From Rhopalosiphum padi (Eukaryota; Arthropoda; Insecta; Hemiptera; Aphididae), in contig NC_083598.1 in NCBI RefSeq assembly GCF_020882245.1, positions 17,601,178-17,665,177 on the forward strand: a stretch of DNA of 64,000 nt, in the 5' to 3' direction. Below are positions 39,965 through 52,549 of the stretch, piece by piece. Within the stretch, counting starts at the first letter, position 1; the number at the start of each line of letters is the position of its first letter. The position numbers and the translations under genes were made by a program. Under the pieces are notes generated by a model. It did not search any database, was not told the origin of the DNA, and saw only the letters and a list, made by a program, of their open reading frames with translations.

Positions 39965-41420
39965 TTCATCAAAATTAAAAAAAAAAAACAATAATTATGC
40001 CATTAATATATTGTCATATATTAACTATATATTTTAATAATACATAATCTAAATACCTAATAATTTCATGCTCGAGGTAAATTAACTTATTTAGTATTTA
40101 GGTGGCGCGTAGAGTATAACAATTTACAACTTATAACCATATAATAATATCTAAAAAAAATACTTATCAGTTGCCAATAAGTACATTGTGCTGCATTATA
40201 AATATATTTTTTTGTTATATAATATTATAAAAACAAATTTAAAGCGTAAACATTTTAATTTATATTATATCTATTTTTAGATATAAAAATTATTTTTTTC
40301 ATTCATGATATTATTATATAGTTGTGTTTAAAAATTATATCATTGTTAGGGATTAATGTAAACATGGGACTTGGGAATAAAGGAGAATATAGACTTGAAC
40401 ATAATATTATTATGATTACATTTGAATTCGCTTACACTTAAACTAATTTCACACGTTGTTCGTTGTTTGTGCAATGAGGAATTATAATAATATCATATTG
40501 TATAAGCGATGTAAAACATAGGGGACACCTGTTCTTAAAACGGAAGTGTTCAAACAATATAATATGAGTACCTGTAGGACGGTGTACCGTGTGTCCGTGT
40601 ACCTATGCGTTTCTGTCAACCGTTTATCATTAATCATTATCGCCATTATTAACATAGGTACATCATATTATTATATTTAATTTTATTTATCCTTAAAATA
40701 TCGCACTTATATCATAGGCTTATTACGTATATATTATACCTAATACTATTTGATATTTATAAGTATTAAATTATAATTTACGATGCGTTGTGTAGTAAAA
40801 TAGTACCTATATGTACTCGTCGTGGATAATAAAACAATAAAATAGTCGAAATTATTCTTGTTGTACAAGCAGCGCTACATCGGTGTCGTACAAGTGGTGT
40901 TATATTATCGTACAGCCCCAGACGCACGATAACCTCGAGTTGATATATTTTTTTTTGGCTGGTTAAAAAATGACACATGTCTGCATAAATTAACGCACCA
41001 TTATACAACAAACACCTGTTCGGGCAAAGTAAAACATTAAGGTATTAAATATAATATTTGCAACGTTGTTGTAATATTATTATTAACATTATTATTGTAC
41101 ATTTTTTAATTGCGAAAATCAGAAATTTGAAAACGAGTTAATTATAACAAATGTGACATTGAAAATCCATCTATAAATTCACTTTGCATACAGATCTTTC
41201 ATCATTCGTTAATTATAATATGCATTTTACCTACGATTGAAAATAACTTATACGTCTACACGTATATTTTATATGTTTTTTTCCTGTTATATTTTATTTT
41301 TATACACCATTTTGTTGATATTTTCTGAGAGCAAAATTTAATGATAAATATTAAATATTATTACAAGACACAAATATAAATACGACATATTATAAGATGT
41401 GCGATAATAATTGTATATAG
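39965..41420. other. AT-rich non-coding stretch, no gene
   Basis: AT-rich with a few GC-balanced patches (40440-40620, 40850-41010). The frame 40778-41011 (-) has no recognisable domain. Nothing else supported. Confidence 0.65.
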
Positions 41421-41421
41421 C

Positions 41422-41487
41422 TTATAGACACTTATCTTTCAAACAGCGTACATACCTATGCTGTTTGGAAGATAAGTAAAACTATAA
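41422..41487. ncRNA. Compact hairpin, candidate microRNA precursor
   Basis: Arm 1 (41430-41447, ACTTATCTTTCAAACAGC) pairs with arm 2 (41460-41477, GCTGTTTGGAAGATAAGT) over 18 consecutive positions. All are Watson-Crick except one G-U, around a 12-nt loop (41448-41459). Beyond a small internal loop (2 and 4 nt) the stem resumes with TTATAG (41422-41427) against CTATAA (41482-41487), giving a ~66-nt foldback with 24 pairs. The lower arms contain mixed sequence, so it is not a trivial AT palindrome. The size suits an animal pre-miRNA, though slightly short. I do not recognise the mature sequence, and because the structure is nearly symmetric the strand is undecided. A small inverted-repeat element is the alternative. 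Confidence 0.35.
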
Positions 41488-41489
41488 AA

Positions 41490-44400
41490 AAAAAAGGTCT
41501 TCGTTTATATTTTGAATAGTACTAATCATAAAACGTTTTTAGCAATATGTTTTTTACTTTTTTTAGCAATGAATTTTGCAGAGAGTATTTTTATTCAATA
41601 AAATATTCGACGTCATCACATGTACACTTATCTATGTAATATCTAGTATATTGACATACCGTTTATTAAAAATGAAAACTATTTACCTATAATTCAATCC
41701 CTTAAAAAATACAACTATTTTTTAATCGATAACTATAATTTGTTGCTGATGTATTGTTTAATAATATTGTTTGCTGTTTAACCGTTTTAAGTTTAAACGA
41801 ATAAAATTTTTTTTTTTTTTATTTATTAACTTTAAAATGTTTCAGCACACTGGGTGCTATTACAAGTATTATTTTTTAACAATGGATTGGATTATACAAA
41901 GTACATGGAAACGAATAATATTAATTACAACCATAATTATTCTATGATAGATATTGATGATCAATATGAGCTAACAAACGAAATCTAGATACGTTCACAT
42001 TTGAATATTATCGGCATAATAGATATCAAAAATTGTATAAACATTTAAAAAATAAAAATATCATAATTATATGTATATTTATTTAAAAAGAAAAATAATG
42101 TTATTTTTGACAATTTATGGCAGATACGGCTGTTTGCCTGTTATAGCTATCAAATATTGATGTACCTTTACCAGTGTACTATGTATTCACTTTATTTTTA
42201 ATATTAATGATATTTATTTATACACGTTTTTATTTTAACACATTTCGACACGAGCTTTTCTCGATTTTTAGCATTAAGCTAATTGTATAAATTGTTAATT
42301 TTCGTATTGATACGTTTCTTACTTATATTATATACCTATTATATAATATTGGTATAGGTATTTTCCAATTTATTTTCGTGATTCTTGTTCGAGGAGAAAA
42401 CGATTGCAATGCTCGTGACGGTTATAGGTGAAACTTTTTTAAAGTTCCTGCGATCGTAAGTGTGTTGAATGTACTTTGACTTTTGCAGGTTTAATATTAT
42501 AAAGTTTATTGAGAAATTTATGTTGTTACAGTTTATGTTAGATGTTATGTTAAAAAGAGTAACGAGTTTATTAATTTAATAATACTTTGTTTTATATAAA
42601 CACCAAAGCGTTTAATCAGGCCGAATAACTTATTCGTTGTCGTATCGTCATCCATCACGCTCCCGCTGCTCGCTCTCCTATCCGTTTCCTATGCAAGCAT
42701 ACAGCTATCTTGTCTAAATGTGTTTACCTAATTTGTCTGCCAAGCCGCCCTACAGGCTACAATATTATTTATAGGAAGTCATACTTTATTATACCGACCA
42801 TTCCGGTTGTTAAGAGGATTTACTGTTCAACAATCTCGATAGAAATCCCGGTATTATAGTTTTTTTTTTCGTCAGCCGAGTCTCGTAGCAAATCAACTTT
42901 TAAATACTTAGCGTAGGACTGAAGAAGCTAAATATTTTATTATATTATTGTATAGGTATTTTGGAAGAGTTTATGCACGAGTTTTTGCACGTTTACGTAT
43001 ATATACGAATGAACATTTATTTTGTATCTTAAAATGTATAAATAATATTATAATATTGTGATCTTGCACTCTTGTTTTTCATCGAAGGTAGATTAATCAA
43101 ACCGCTTTGTTTTTATTTTAATAAAATGGATAATGATTAATATTGATAATATAATTATGTCACTACTCAGTCTAGTATAATACAAATAATGAGACATTTA
43201 TTAGGTTATTGAAACAGAATCTTAATAGTATACAATATCTTTAAGACAACATGAATCACAATTACGAATATTAATTAAAATATCGATGTTTAATACTATA
43301 CTACTACTAATAATAAATATTATAATAACATGAAATTATTATACATTAAAGAGTAAAAATAAATTATTTGTGTAGTAATTTATTATGAAGAAATAACAGT
43401 TTATATACTTATTAGTTATTACTTATAGCTAATTTTGGATATATTTGCATTATTTTTAGTATTAGTTTATTTTATACAAATAAAAAAGAAAACATTTGAT
43501 TTCGATACTTTTTTGATTATTGGAGATTTTCTTATTACAATACGTTATACATTAAGCTCTATTAAATGTTAATTTAAAAATTGTATTTATTACTAAATCA
43601 TATCCATTAACTTATTGAAATCTATGAATCTATATAATATTATAATATTGTAATGCAAAAAATTTGATTATGAATAATATAATCACAAATAAATTATAAT
43701 GTACATTAGGATTTGTATTTTATTTATTTACCTCTTACGAGTTGTACGTGGTTAACGAGATAGATTTTTATCCTTAAAGGTTAAAATACAATCCCTTTAA
43801 TTGTTTGTTCGTTTTTAAATTACTTAAATAAATTCAATTGTTATACGATCCAAAACAATAAGAATAAAAAAGAAACCAGAAAATAAATAATTATTTTTAC
43901 AATATTTTATTAAATGGCTGAGAAAGAGATTTATTGTTTATTGTTGTTGAAATTCTTGAAATATGTTTTATGTAAATTGTAAAAAATAACGTTTTCGATT
44001 GCATAAACACTTTGTGACCCCTCTGAACTAGAAGCTAATTTGATTAATTCTGTAAAAAGGGTCTTTTTTTCTGTCTTTCCACTCTTATTATTTGTATATA
44101 TATATATAAATAGTAGTAGTATACTTTAGTGAATAAATCTGTATCATTTTGTATAAATTAAAATATATTTTTGATAAAAATTAAAATTTTATAAATATGT
44201 AATATTATAACGCATTTCGGTATTTTATAATGAGTAGGTAATGATTAGGGTTTATGAATTATAAATGCTGTAACAGGTAAAATATGTATATTATTCAAAA
44301 AAAAATACTGCATATAATGTCAATTGTGTACAATACATTTACTAAAAAATAAATAATAAATGGATTTACGATAAGTTAAGTCAATAATTTATCAACGATA

Positions 44401-47035
44401 AAATAATATTTCGGCATAAAGCGCGGTATAGATTAACTGATAACATAATGCACATCGTACCGCGTTGCTGTTAAATTAATATTCAACTTTGATGATGATT
44501 ATAAATATCTACGTAAAATAAAATTGAGTTTTATACAATTATTGAGTTTTATACTCAGTTTTATTGAAAATACACAGGTTAAGAAAAAAAAAAACAATAT
44601 GCGTATGAAAAACAATAAAATATGCACTTTTCTCGTAAAATTGATAAAAATGCAAAATATGCAACTCCTTCAATTTCTGGGATCCGTAATCGGTGATTTA
44701 GAACGTGGAATATTTTTTCACATATTTTTATAATATAGTTAAGTACTCATAATTTATAATATATTAAATACGTGTAACTAATGTTAACTTTAAAATTCCA
44801 CTAATATATTTCCATACACTGTAGAATTTCTTGTATTTGAACAAAAAGTTTTAAGTTTTTTATACAAATACTTTGATAGAATAAGAATACAGTACGTTTG
44901 CGCACTAAACTCGTATATTATGTTATGATGCGTATTATGTCGTTTTATAATCATAAAAAGTCATAATAAAAATAAATAGCTTGATGAAAAGTACATAAAA
45001 TATTTATTAACAAATAGGTCTTGGGATTTTAATTAACATGTATGGGTATTTAATTTGAATACTTTTCAAAATCGATTGTTTTATTTATTAATGTTCATAC
45101 TTTATATATTTTTTTACGAGGGAATAAATAAAATCAATAAAATAAAATAATTCATGTATATAGTATGTTCATATTAGAATAATATAATATATCTTTTATA
45201 CCAAGTTCACTGCAGTATACCTACACAATTACATTTTAAATAATTTATTATGCAAGTAGTATAAGTCGTCAGTCTTATAAATATATTTATTTTGATGTAT
45301 ATTTTAATGAAGCACAAAAAATAATTTAACTTAAAATACGTATAGTACGCACGATATAATATATTATATTAATATTGAAAGCATTTTGAAAATAAGTGTT
45401 ACCTAAGCTAGTTTTAATAATTGTTTGAATATTCATCATCGAATAATTCTTTATACAGTATTCATATAATCATATTTCACACAACCTATTTTAGGCTAAA
45501 TTTTGAATAAATAATGTGATATAGTCGTACAATGTATTATTATAATTTTTATAAATACTTATCGTGTGAATACCAATATTGTATAATATTTCATTTTCTT
45601 GAAGCTTTTAAATTTTGAAATAATTTATTTTATTTAAGTTTCAATCATCAAAGAATAGTAAAATAGTAACTACAATACAACATTAATAGGTTACCTAAAC
45701 TATTTTTTTATTAGTACGATTAATTCAAGTATAATGCAGGCCTTTGGTATATTATATAGGTTTACGTAATAATTAACTTAAATAAATATACGGATACTCG
45801 TATTGTGTTGTTGATATTATAAACAATAACTCAGTGTTGTGTGCATATATACTGGCTATAACAAGTAGGTATTAAGATATTTTATTAAATCTTGAAAAAT
45901 AATATGCTAATATAGCAATATGTGATGGTATAATAATCACATTATATATGAACTTATGTTTATTGTTAAATGAAGTACCGTGGTAATTACACTAGACCCA
46001 AACCAAGCTAAAAAGTGCAATATATATATAATAATACTTGTATTGAATAATATTCTAATTAAATAATTTAGTAGATGATAATTTATAAGCAAGGTTGTGA
46101 ATTTAATTAACTCAATAATTATGCGTTTTTATGTTTTATTTAATATAAAATAATTGTATTCAGAAATTATAATTAGTCAATCATTAGTGGTAATGATATT
46201 CAAGATACATAATAAAAGTAATGTATTTGTTTGCATATTTAATATATTTTAGTCATTAGTGCATATAAGTACAGTACATATAAATGATTTGTTGTTTTTA
46301 TTTTTTAGATTATTTTTAACATTTATTTAGCAAATTATTTAATTTATAGTATTTTTAATTTTATAATATACTTTAATATGTATAAAAAATTAAATGATCC
46401 AACTAGAGTTATTGGTATCTTTTACTGATCATTAAATATTTTTAATAAGCTATGGCCTTATGAGCGTTGCATTGTTATATTTCCATAACACCGGTTGACA
46501 ATAAAAATAAATTAAGCTGTATAACTTAATATTCTATTAGAAATAATGTTGAATTATTTCGTATACTTTTAAATTATTATTTACACATTTATTATAACCA
46601 ATAACCAAAGTGACAACATGAAATGTTCAGTCATTCTTCTTAAAGTCTTTGATAATTTAGTGGTTGGCAGTGTCATAAAGCAATGTCATAATGATTTTTT
46701 CAAATACTTTTATTGATTTACTTATTTGACGTTTACATTTAAATAAGTACCTACCTACTGTATTTATATAATATTAAATAAAAATAATTTAATGTTAAAT
46801 GGTGTGCCTATTTTTTCTTACTATATTTTGAACAATTATTTATTTTACAATGTAAGTTCTTGATTATTATATTATTATTAATTGAAACCCGCCTGTGTTT
46901 TTCGTAGTTGCTATCTAACAGACAACAGTAAATTTATTTCGAGTACGTTTTAACTGTTTTAAGAAACTATGCTTTTTATAGTATCTAAAACTTTAAGTAT
47001 CTTAAAATAGATGCTGATAAAATAGTAATCATTTG
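41490..47035. other. AT-rich non-coding stretch, no gene
   Basis: About 5.5 kb, AT-rich. A GC-balanced patch at 42600-42780 includes CCATCACGCTCCCGCTGCTC but no frame or signal I can name. A local duplication (ATTGAGTTTTATAC twice near 44523-44555) and a 9-bp-arm hairpin around CGCGGTA/TACCGCG (44421-44466) are present. The frame 44524-44733 (+) is of chance type. Confidence 0.65.
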
Positions 47036-47216
47036 AATTAAGTTGAGTTCACAGCTACTTCTCCCGTTATGTCGTGTTCCTTTTATAGTATTCGATTGGC
47101 CATTGTAATCATGATTGATGGTATCATTTTCTAACCATGATAGATTTATCTACCGGGAAATTTCCAGAGTTGAGCCAAGTTCAACTTTTGACACGATAGA
47201 CGACATGTGAACCAGG

Positions 47217-47320
47217 AAGTTTTCCGAGTGCGTCCCGAAAGACTTATTTAATGTACTGTATGCATTCAGAATAAGGTATCATCCGAATGTGTCCCAACTT
47301 GGGACGTACGCAGAAAAAGT
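47217..47320. repeat. Degenerate inverted repeat with internal palindrome
   Basis: Arm 47217-47236 (AAGTTTTCCGAGTGCGTCCC) is complementary to arm 47301-47320 (GGGACGTACGCAGAAAAAGT) at 15 of 20 positions, counted by eye. A perfect palindrome GTCCCAACTTGGGAC occupies 47291-47305. The block sits in a GC-balanced 500-bp region (47040-47545). A short non-autonomous DNA transposon or foldback element is the likely class; no target-site duplication is clear. Confidence 0.35.
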
Positions 47321-47479
47321 TTTGGAGGTATTTTTGAAAATCAGTTATTGAAAGGTAAAACTTTTTTAATAAATACACAAAATAATTTATGAAAATTAGG
47401 TATACTTAAAATATTATTTTTAAATACAAACAGTGATATAATAAAATTAAGAATACAATTTAATAAGTAAATAACCATG

Positions 47480-47545
47480 CAAAAACCCAAGTATTTCGGG
47501 GGTTGTTTGAACACCCAAAACACCCCCCGTGTACATCTCTGGTCC
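47480..47545. mobile_element. G/C-run transposon-like scrap
   Basis: Contains TTTCGGGGGTTGTTTGAACA followed by AACACCCCCCGTGTACATCT. The G5 and C6 runs face each other around a TTTGAACA core, and the flanks are AT-rich. Similar G-run/C-run tails occur in degraded mobile elements, but no family can be named from this alone. The overlapping minus-strand frame 47341-47640 is probably chance. Confidence 0.2.
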
Positions 47546-47644
47546 CAAGAAAAAAGATCATATTTTTTAAGTAACCTTGATACGTCCCAGTTCATATAAG
47601 TAACTTCAGGTGCTCTGAAAGAAAGTGAAATTGTTTTCACAACA

Positions 47645-48500
47645 AAAAAATATTTGATTATTATTATTTATTGTATTATTTTGGCCTATAGATATACTCA
47701 TTTTTATATATTTTAAGGTTGTTTGAATGTACTAATAACTGATAAAATAACGATAAAAAATCTTACTTGAGTATTATGATACTAATATGCTCACTATTCA
47801 CACTTATTGACCGTAAATGAAATACGGCTCATTGTATGGTTATCACGATCAGTTATTATCGAAGTTAAAATAAAACACGATATCCCCACCGGGGTCACAA
47901 TTGTTTTTATACAAATTAAGTAAATAATAGTACAATTGTTCATTTGTTGTATAATAGTTGTTCATTCTGTTTCTTAAAAGTTTGAGTTGTGGACAGAGAC
48001 TTAGGCTATAAAAACTTTAAAAAAAAAGACAAACTCGTGTAATTTCAAGTAAAAAGGCTTGATACCTATATGCAGTGTGATACTTAAAAAATGTATTCTT
48101 AAAAGTATGTGTAATAGTATATAATATACCTATCGGTTATAGTGATTTATTCATTCCTATAGTATGTTCCTCCGTAAACCTACACTGTTTTCACATAATG
48201 CCTAGTCAATGAACAATATAAAGCAAATGCAAATCGATAGCTATAATAATTATTGACATTATTGTCATATAATATTATATTTAAATACAAATATATCATC
48301 TGAAATTTTACGAAAACATAAAATATTCCTTGATAATAAATCACATGAATAATGCTTAAATTCATAACACATATTTTCCATAATGATTTGTATAATACAT
48401 TATAGATTGGTAGAGTTACATCTTTAATTCAATAACTACATGACAATCATTGAGTTTGGCCAATGCGTTTATTTATACATGTATAACAATATTGTTAATT
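47645..48500. other. AT-rich non-coding stretch, no gene
   Basis: AT-rich. The frame 48180-48365 (-) has no recognisable content. Nothing else supported. Confidence 0.7.
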
Positions 48501-48529
48501 ATTCGCTGAAATTAGGTTATAAATCTTTC

Positions 48530-49330
48530 CCGGTTAATTTGTTTCGTGACTTGCATTTGGCTACGGAGGTTTTACGACAGAAGTGGTGTCACCGTGGCAG
48601 TTACGACGGAAGTACAGAGGTGAAGTGTAAAGAAAAATGAAGAGGTGTGAATAATACGTCAATATAGAATAATAGTACATATAGTAATAATGATAAAAAA
48701 AATTGTTCAGTGTAGTTTGACGACCGTGTCGATATCGATTTATCATAATATTTATTGTACGCGCGCGCATACGTGTGAGTGTGTATTATATTATAGCTGC
48801 TACTGGAATACGTGTTTTTTTTTTGGAGAAAGGGTTGTCGGGCACCTGCCAGCCGCTGCGTTTTTATTATCATTATTATCGTGCGTAACCTGTATATTAA
48901 GGTTATAATATATCTATACGTTTATATATAGGTATAATATGCATTTAGTCGTGTACAAAAACTGGTTTCTCGTTGCGTCCCCAACCGTCGAATAATAACA
49001 ATAGTAATGTGCGTTCGCGAGGTTCGAAAAAAGATGTAATAACTAAAAGTTGCTGTTAATACCCCTTTGATTAAGAAAAATAATAATAATAACCATCGCC
49101 ATTAGACCCCGTCGTCCGTCGTTCATATTGTTGTTATTATATTTTATCGGAAAAACACACGCGCGACACCGAAGGCTTTCGTATACCGAGACTCGATCGT
49201 AGTATTTCATGGGACGATATACTTATTATGTTCTTGGGGACTTTTATGTAGATTTGGTGACGGCAATGTTGTACTCAAGTCGGCCGCCGATTAAAATGCC
49301 AACAAAAGGCGAGTATAGAAATGTAAAACA
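48530..49330. other. GC-richer island with CpGs
   Basis: Composition rises from about 48530. A direct repeat TTACGAC(A/G)GAAGT occurs at 48572-48584 and 48601-48613. CpG-rich pieces occur near 48758-48772 (GTACGCGCGCGCAT), 49010 and 49157. Frames are open on both strands at 48561-48908, so none is convincing. Possible regulatory or 5' untranslated DNA. Confidence 0.3.
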
Positions 49331-49334
49331 GTGG

Positions 49335-52300
49335 TATAAAGTCGACTAAATTTGTTGTAATCGCAAAATAACGTATTAATTATTTAAAAAATTCAAACAC
49401 AAAACAATAATAAAAAATAACGTTTAAAAATAATTACATGTAGGTACATTTAAGAGTTTTAAGTAATTTGATAGTGTATTTAATTAAAAATGACAATATT
49501 TTAACGTCAGATTATAAATTATCATCACTGTTTTGGTTTAATTAAATTTGTAGTTTTTTTTTTTACTTGTAATATAATAGTTTTTTTTTTTTTTTATAGA
49601 TTTGATTAAATAAAAAAACAGATAGGTTTTTCTAAATTACACGTGATACTCCGAGTTTTACTAAAACACGCCTAGTGAAGTAAAATAATATTTTTGTACG
49701 TGATTTATTAGTTATTATATTTAGTGGATGAGTATTAAATATACAGACAAGATTTAAGTGGGCTCAGAACTAAAAAGTGCTAACTTGATTTTTTTTTAAT
49801 ATACATATAATATATTTCGTTTTCATTGCTTTGTATTTTAGTTAGCCAACGATCATTTTCATATATAATTTTAAGAGTTCTCGAGTAATAAAAGGTTTTA
49901 AATCAACACAATTTACGAATTTGTTATTTATTACTTTATGATCCAAAATTTTAGATCTAAGACCGGGTATTAATTATCAAACCCAACAAATTCTATTATT
50001 CTATATTTATATGACGAAATAAATTATCGATAACCAAAATCGTATTACGTCAATAGTACTGTAATAATAATATGATAAACGTTGGAACAATTTTAATCAT
50101 TTCTATACATACTTAATCAATAAAATAAAAATGTATGTACATAATGATACCTAACACCTATCATCATGTATTACTCGTATTTGGTTTAAACATCAAACGC
50201 CAACCAATATTATACACCTTCTTTTGTTAAACCAAATTTTCTTTCCCAGCAAACACACATTTAATTCAGAACAAAAAAGTTCCAACTAAGTAAAAAAAAA
50301 CTATTTTCACAAACAAAAGGTTCTATCTGCAGAACTTTTTCGTGCTTAACTGACATTTTTTACATTATATTGTTTTTTTTCTTGAAAAATAAATAAAAAC
50401 TACAAGACTTAATGCAGGACCACTTTGTTAATTTTTAGATTTGACAATCATTAAATCATTCATTACAAAAGAAGATAACAGATTTTGCGTCGCTGTACAT
50501 TTTTTACCAATTTTATCATTTAGATTTTAGAGTTCCAATTTTAAGACAGTATTATAGGAACGGATCTAGTTATTCTTAGAATTACCTATATCATAAAATA
50601 AACCTTTCATGATGTGTTAAGATATAGTATTGATATATTAGGAAAAAAAGAGATTCATGAGAATTTATTAGTGCGCCAAAGTACATAGTATGTCACAACA
50701 TGTACGTGTGTCTTCCTATGTTATATTCATCCAAAATGTATTCTGGCGATATCTTGTCATTGAAAAGTTGCTAAAATGTCCGCAGGTATATGTAGTTATA
50801 TAGTTTAGAAACGACGACATAATAACGGCTCTATAACACAGTGATTGTATAAAGAATTATTATCATTTATCAGTGTTCATATTTATTGTCAAAACTCAAT
50901 TTCATTCTCACTGTTATACTTTATTACTATCATTCATCACAAATGTATAACACATTTGCTACATATTGTATCTACGTAGTATTATATATATACCAGATAT
51001 CATATACGATAGGTTTACATATATATATAATACTCATAAAGATTGTAACATACAAATAAATATTGTTTACATTTCTTGAAATCGATAATATTTGCACAAT
51101 CACTATACAGGACGGGCTGTGGACATAAATCAATGAAGTCGGCGAGGTTTATAGAAAGGCAATAATGAATTATTAAAGACCAGTAAGACCACTATACACA
51201 ATTATTATATAGTTTAAAGTTATACAATTACACATATCATCGACCGACAATGAGAATGTGCTGACCACTGCATTGGTATATATTAGTATCATACATAGGT
51301 AATATAATATTATATACTAGCACCTACGAGGTATATTATTCAGCTAATCACTTTTTAAATACATATTTTAATATTTACTAAAAATCAGTTTCAAAACACT
51401 CAACTAAGTTTATATAATTATATGCGTAATTACATAGCAAATATGAAAATATAATATAGGTTCCTATATATTATAGTAGGTATATACGTAATATAGTGTA
51501 TTAAACAATTTTGTTGCAAAAATCATTGCTTAACACAAGGAAAACATTTCTGTGATACATCATAAACAGTTCACGACTTATATAAAATATAACCGTTAAC
51601 ATTTTATTTTTATTTTTTTAAGTTTTTAACTCTACGTTTAATCTTGGCATACATTTTATAAATCACTTTTTTTTCCTATAGTCTGTTAAAGAATTTAGTG
51701 TAACAAAACCCCTCTGTTGGGTTACCGAAGTCTTTTATGTTATAGGATGTTTTTTTTATTACCTTTTTATGGCTGCATAAAGAACACACACATGCCCTTG
51801 CGAGTTATCGACTTATTTTCTTTCGTATTCTTCTTCGTTTAATGTTTAAAAGAATATATTATTATGTTTATTTTTTTTTTTTTTGTATTTCTTTCTGGCC
51901 ATTTACAAATTTGATAGTATGTACCTAACTATCCTAACTATATTATTACAATACCTATCGTTCATGCGTAATTATGTTGTCGAAACTTATTTAAAATAAT
52001 GTTGATTTGTTTGTTATTTGAAAACGAACATTGTTAATTTTAATTGGTGGTTGTTAAAAATAATAACCGTATAACTAATTAAAAATGTAACAAGTTGCTC
52101 GTAGTGTCTCGTATTAATAAATCACCAAAGTCGTAAAGTCTAAACGATTGTTATTATTACGCTTAAATAATATTAAAATAATATGTTCTTTTACGAATTA
52201 TATGGGCAGTCTAAATACATTTGTTTTTAGTTGTTGCACTACAGTAGTTTCAATTCGAATGTAAATACTTCTCATATATTCTCACGATAAATGCATAACG

Positions 52301-52435
52301 TATTCAATAATATGTTTTACAAAAATCTTTCGAGAATACATTTAACAGCATAATATATATAATAATGTATAAGTACCATAAATAAAATTGATTATAGATA
52401 GAAAGTCATGTTTATTATGATGATTGATTATTTTT
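49335..52435. other. AT-rich non-coding stretch, no gene
   Basis: AT-rich, with T homopolymers near 49553-49563 and 49580-49596. A small palindrome ATATAGG-TT-CCTATAT is at 51454-51469. No gene seen. Confidence 0.7.
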
Positions 52436-52439
52436 TATG

Positions 52440-52548
52440 TTCCGGCGGGCTTCCTCTGCACGCTAGCGCGTTCTAACCACACACTTGAATCCCAGGAAAT
52501 GGTTTTCTTGTCGATACGATTTTCGTTCGTCATGGCCAATCATATTAA
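52440..52548 (-). mobile_element. Possible tRNA-like/SINE scrap
   Basis: On the minus strand the segment reads ...TGTGTGGTTAGAACGCGCTAG..., resembling the D-arm and A-box region of a tRNA (TRGYNNARNGG, as in TTGGTTAGAGCGC). No anticodon arm, T-arm or acceptor stem can be formed, so it is not an intact tRNA. A truncated SINE is possible and chance is not excluded. Confidence 0.15.
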
Positions 52549-52549
52549 A

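Noticed and set aside
47155..47165. GGGAAATTTCC as a Rel/Dorsal site
   Set aside because: Fits a relaxed consensus, but single occurrence without clustering or gene context is not enough.
47341..47640. 99-codon minus-strand ORF
   Set aside because: Crosses a transposon-like G/C-run scrap and AT-rich DNA; no family resemblance, hydrophobic end typical of random AT-rich frames.
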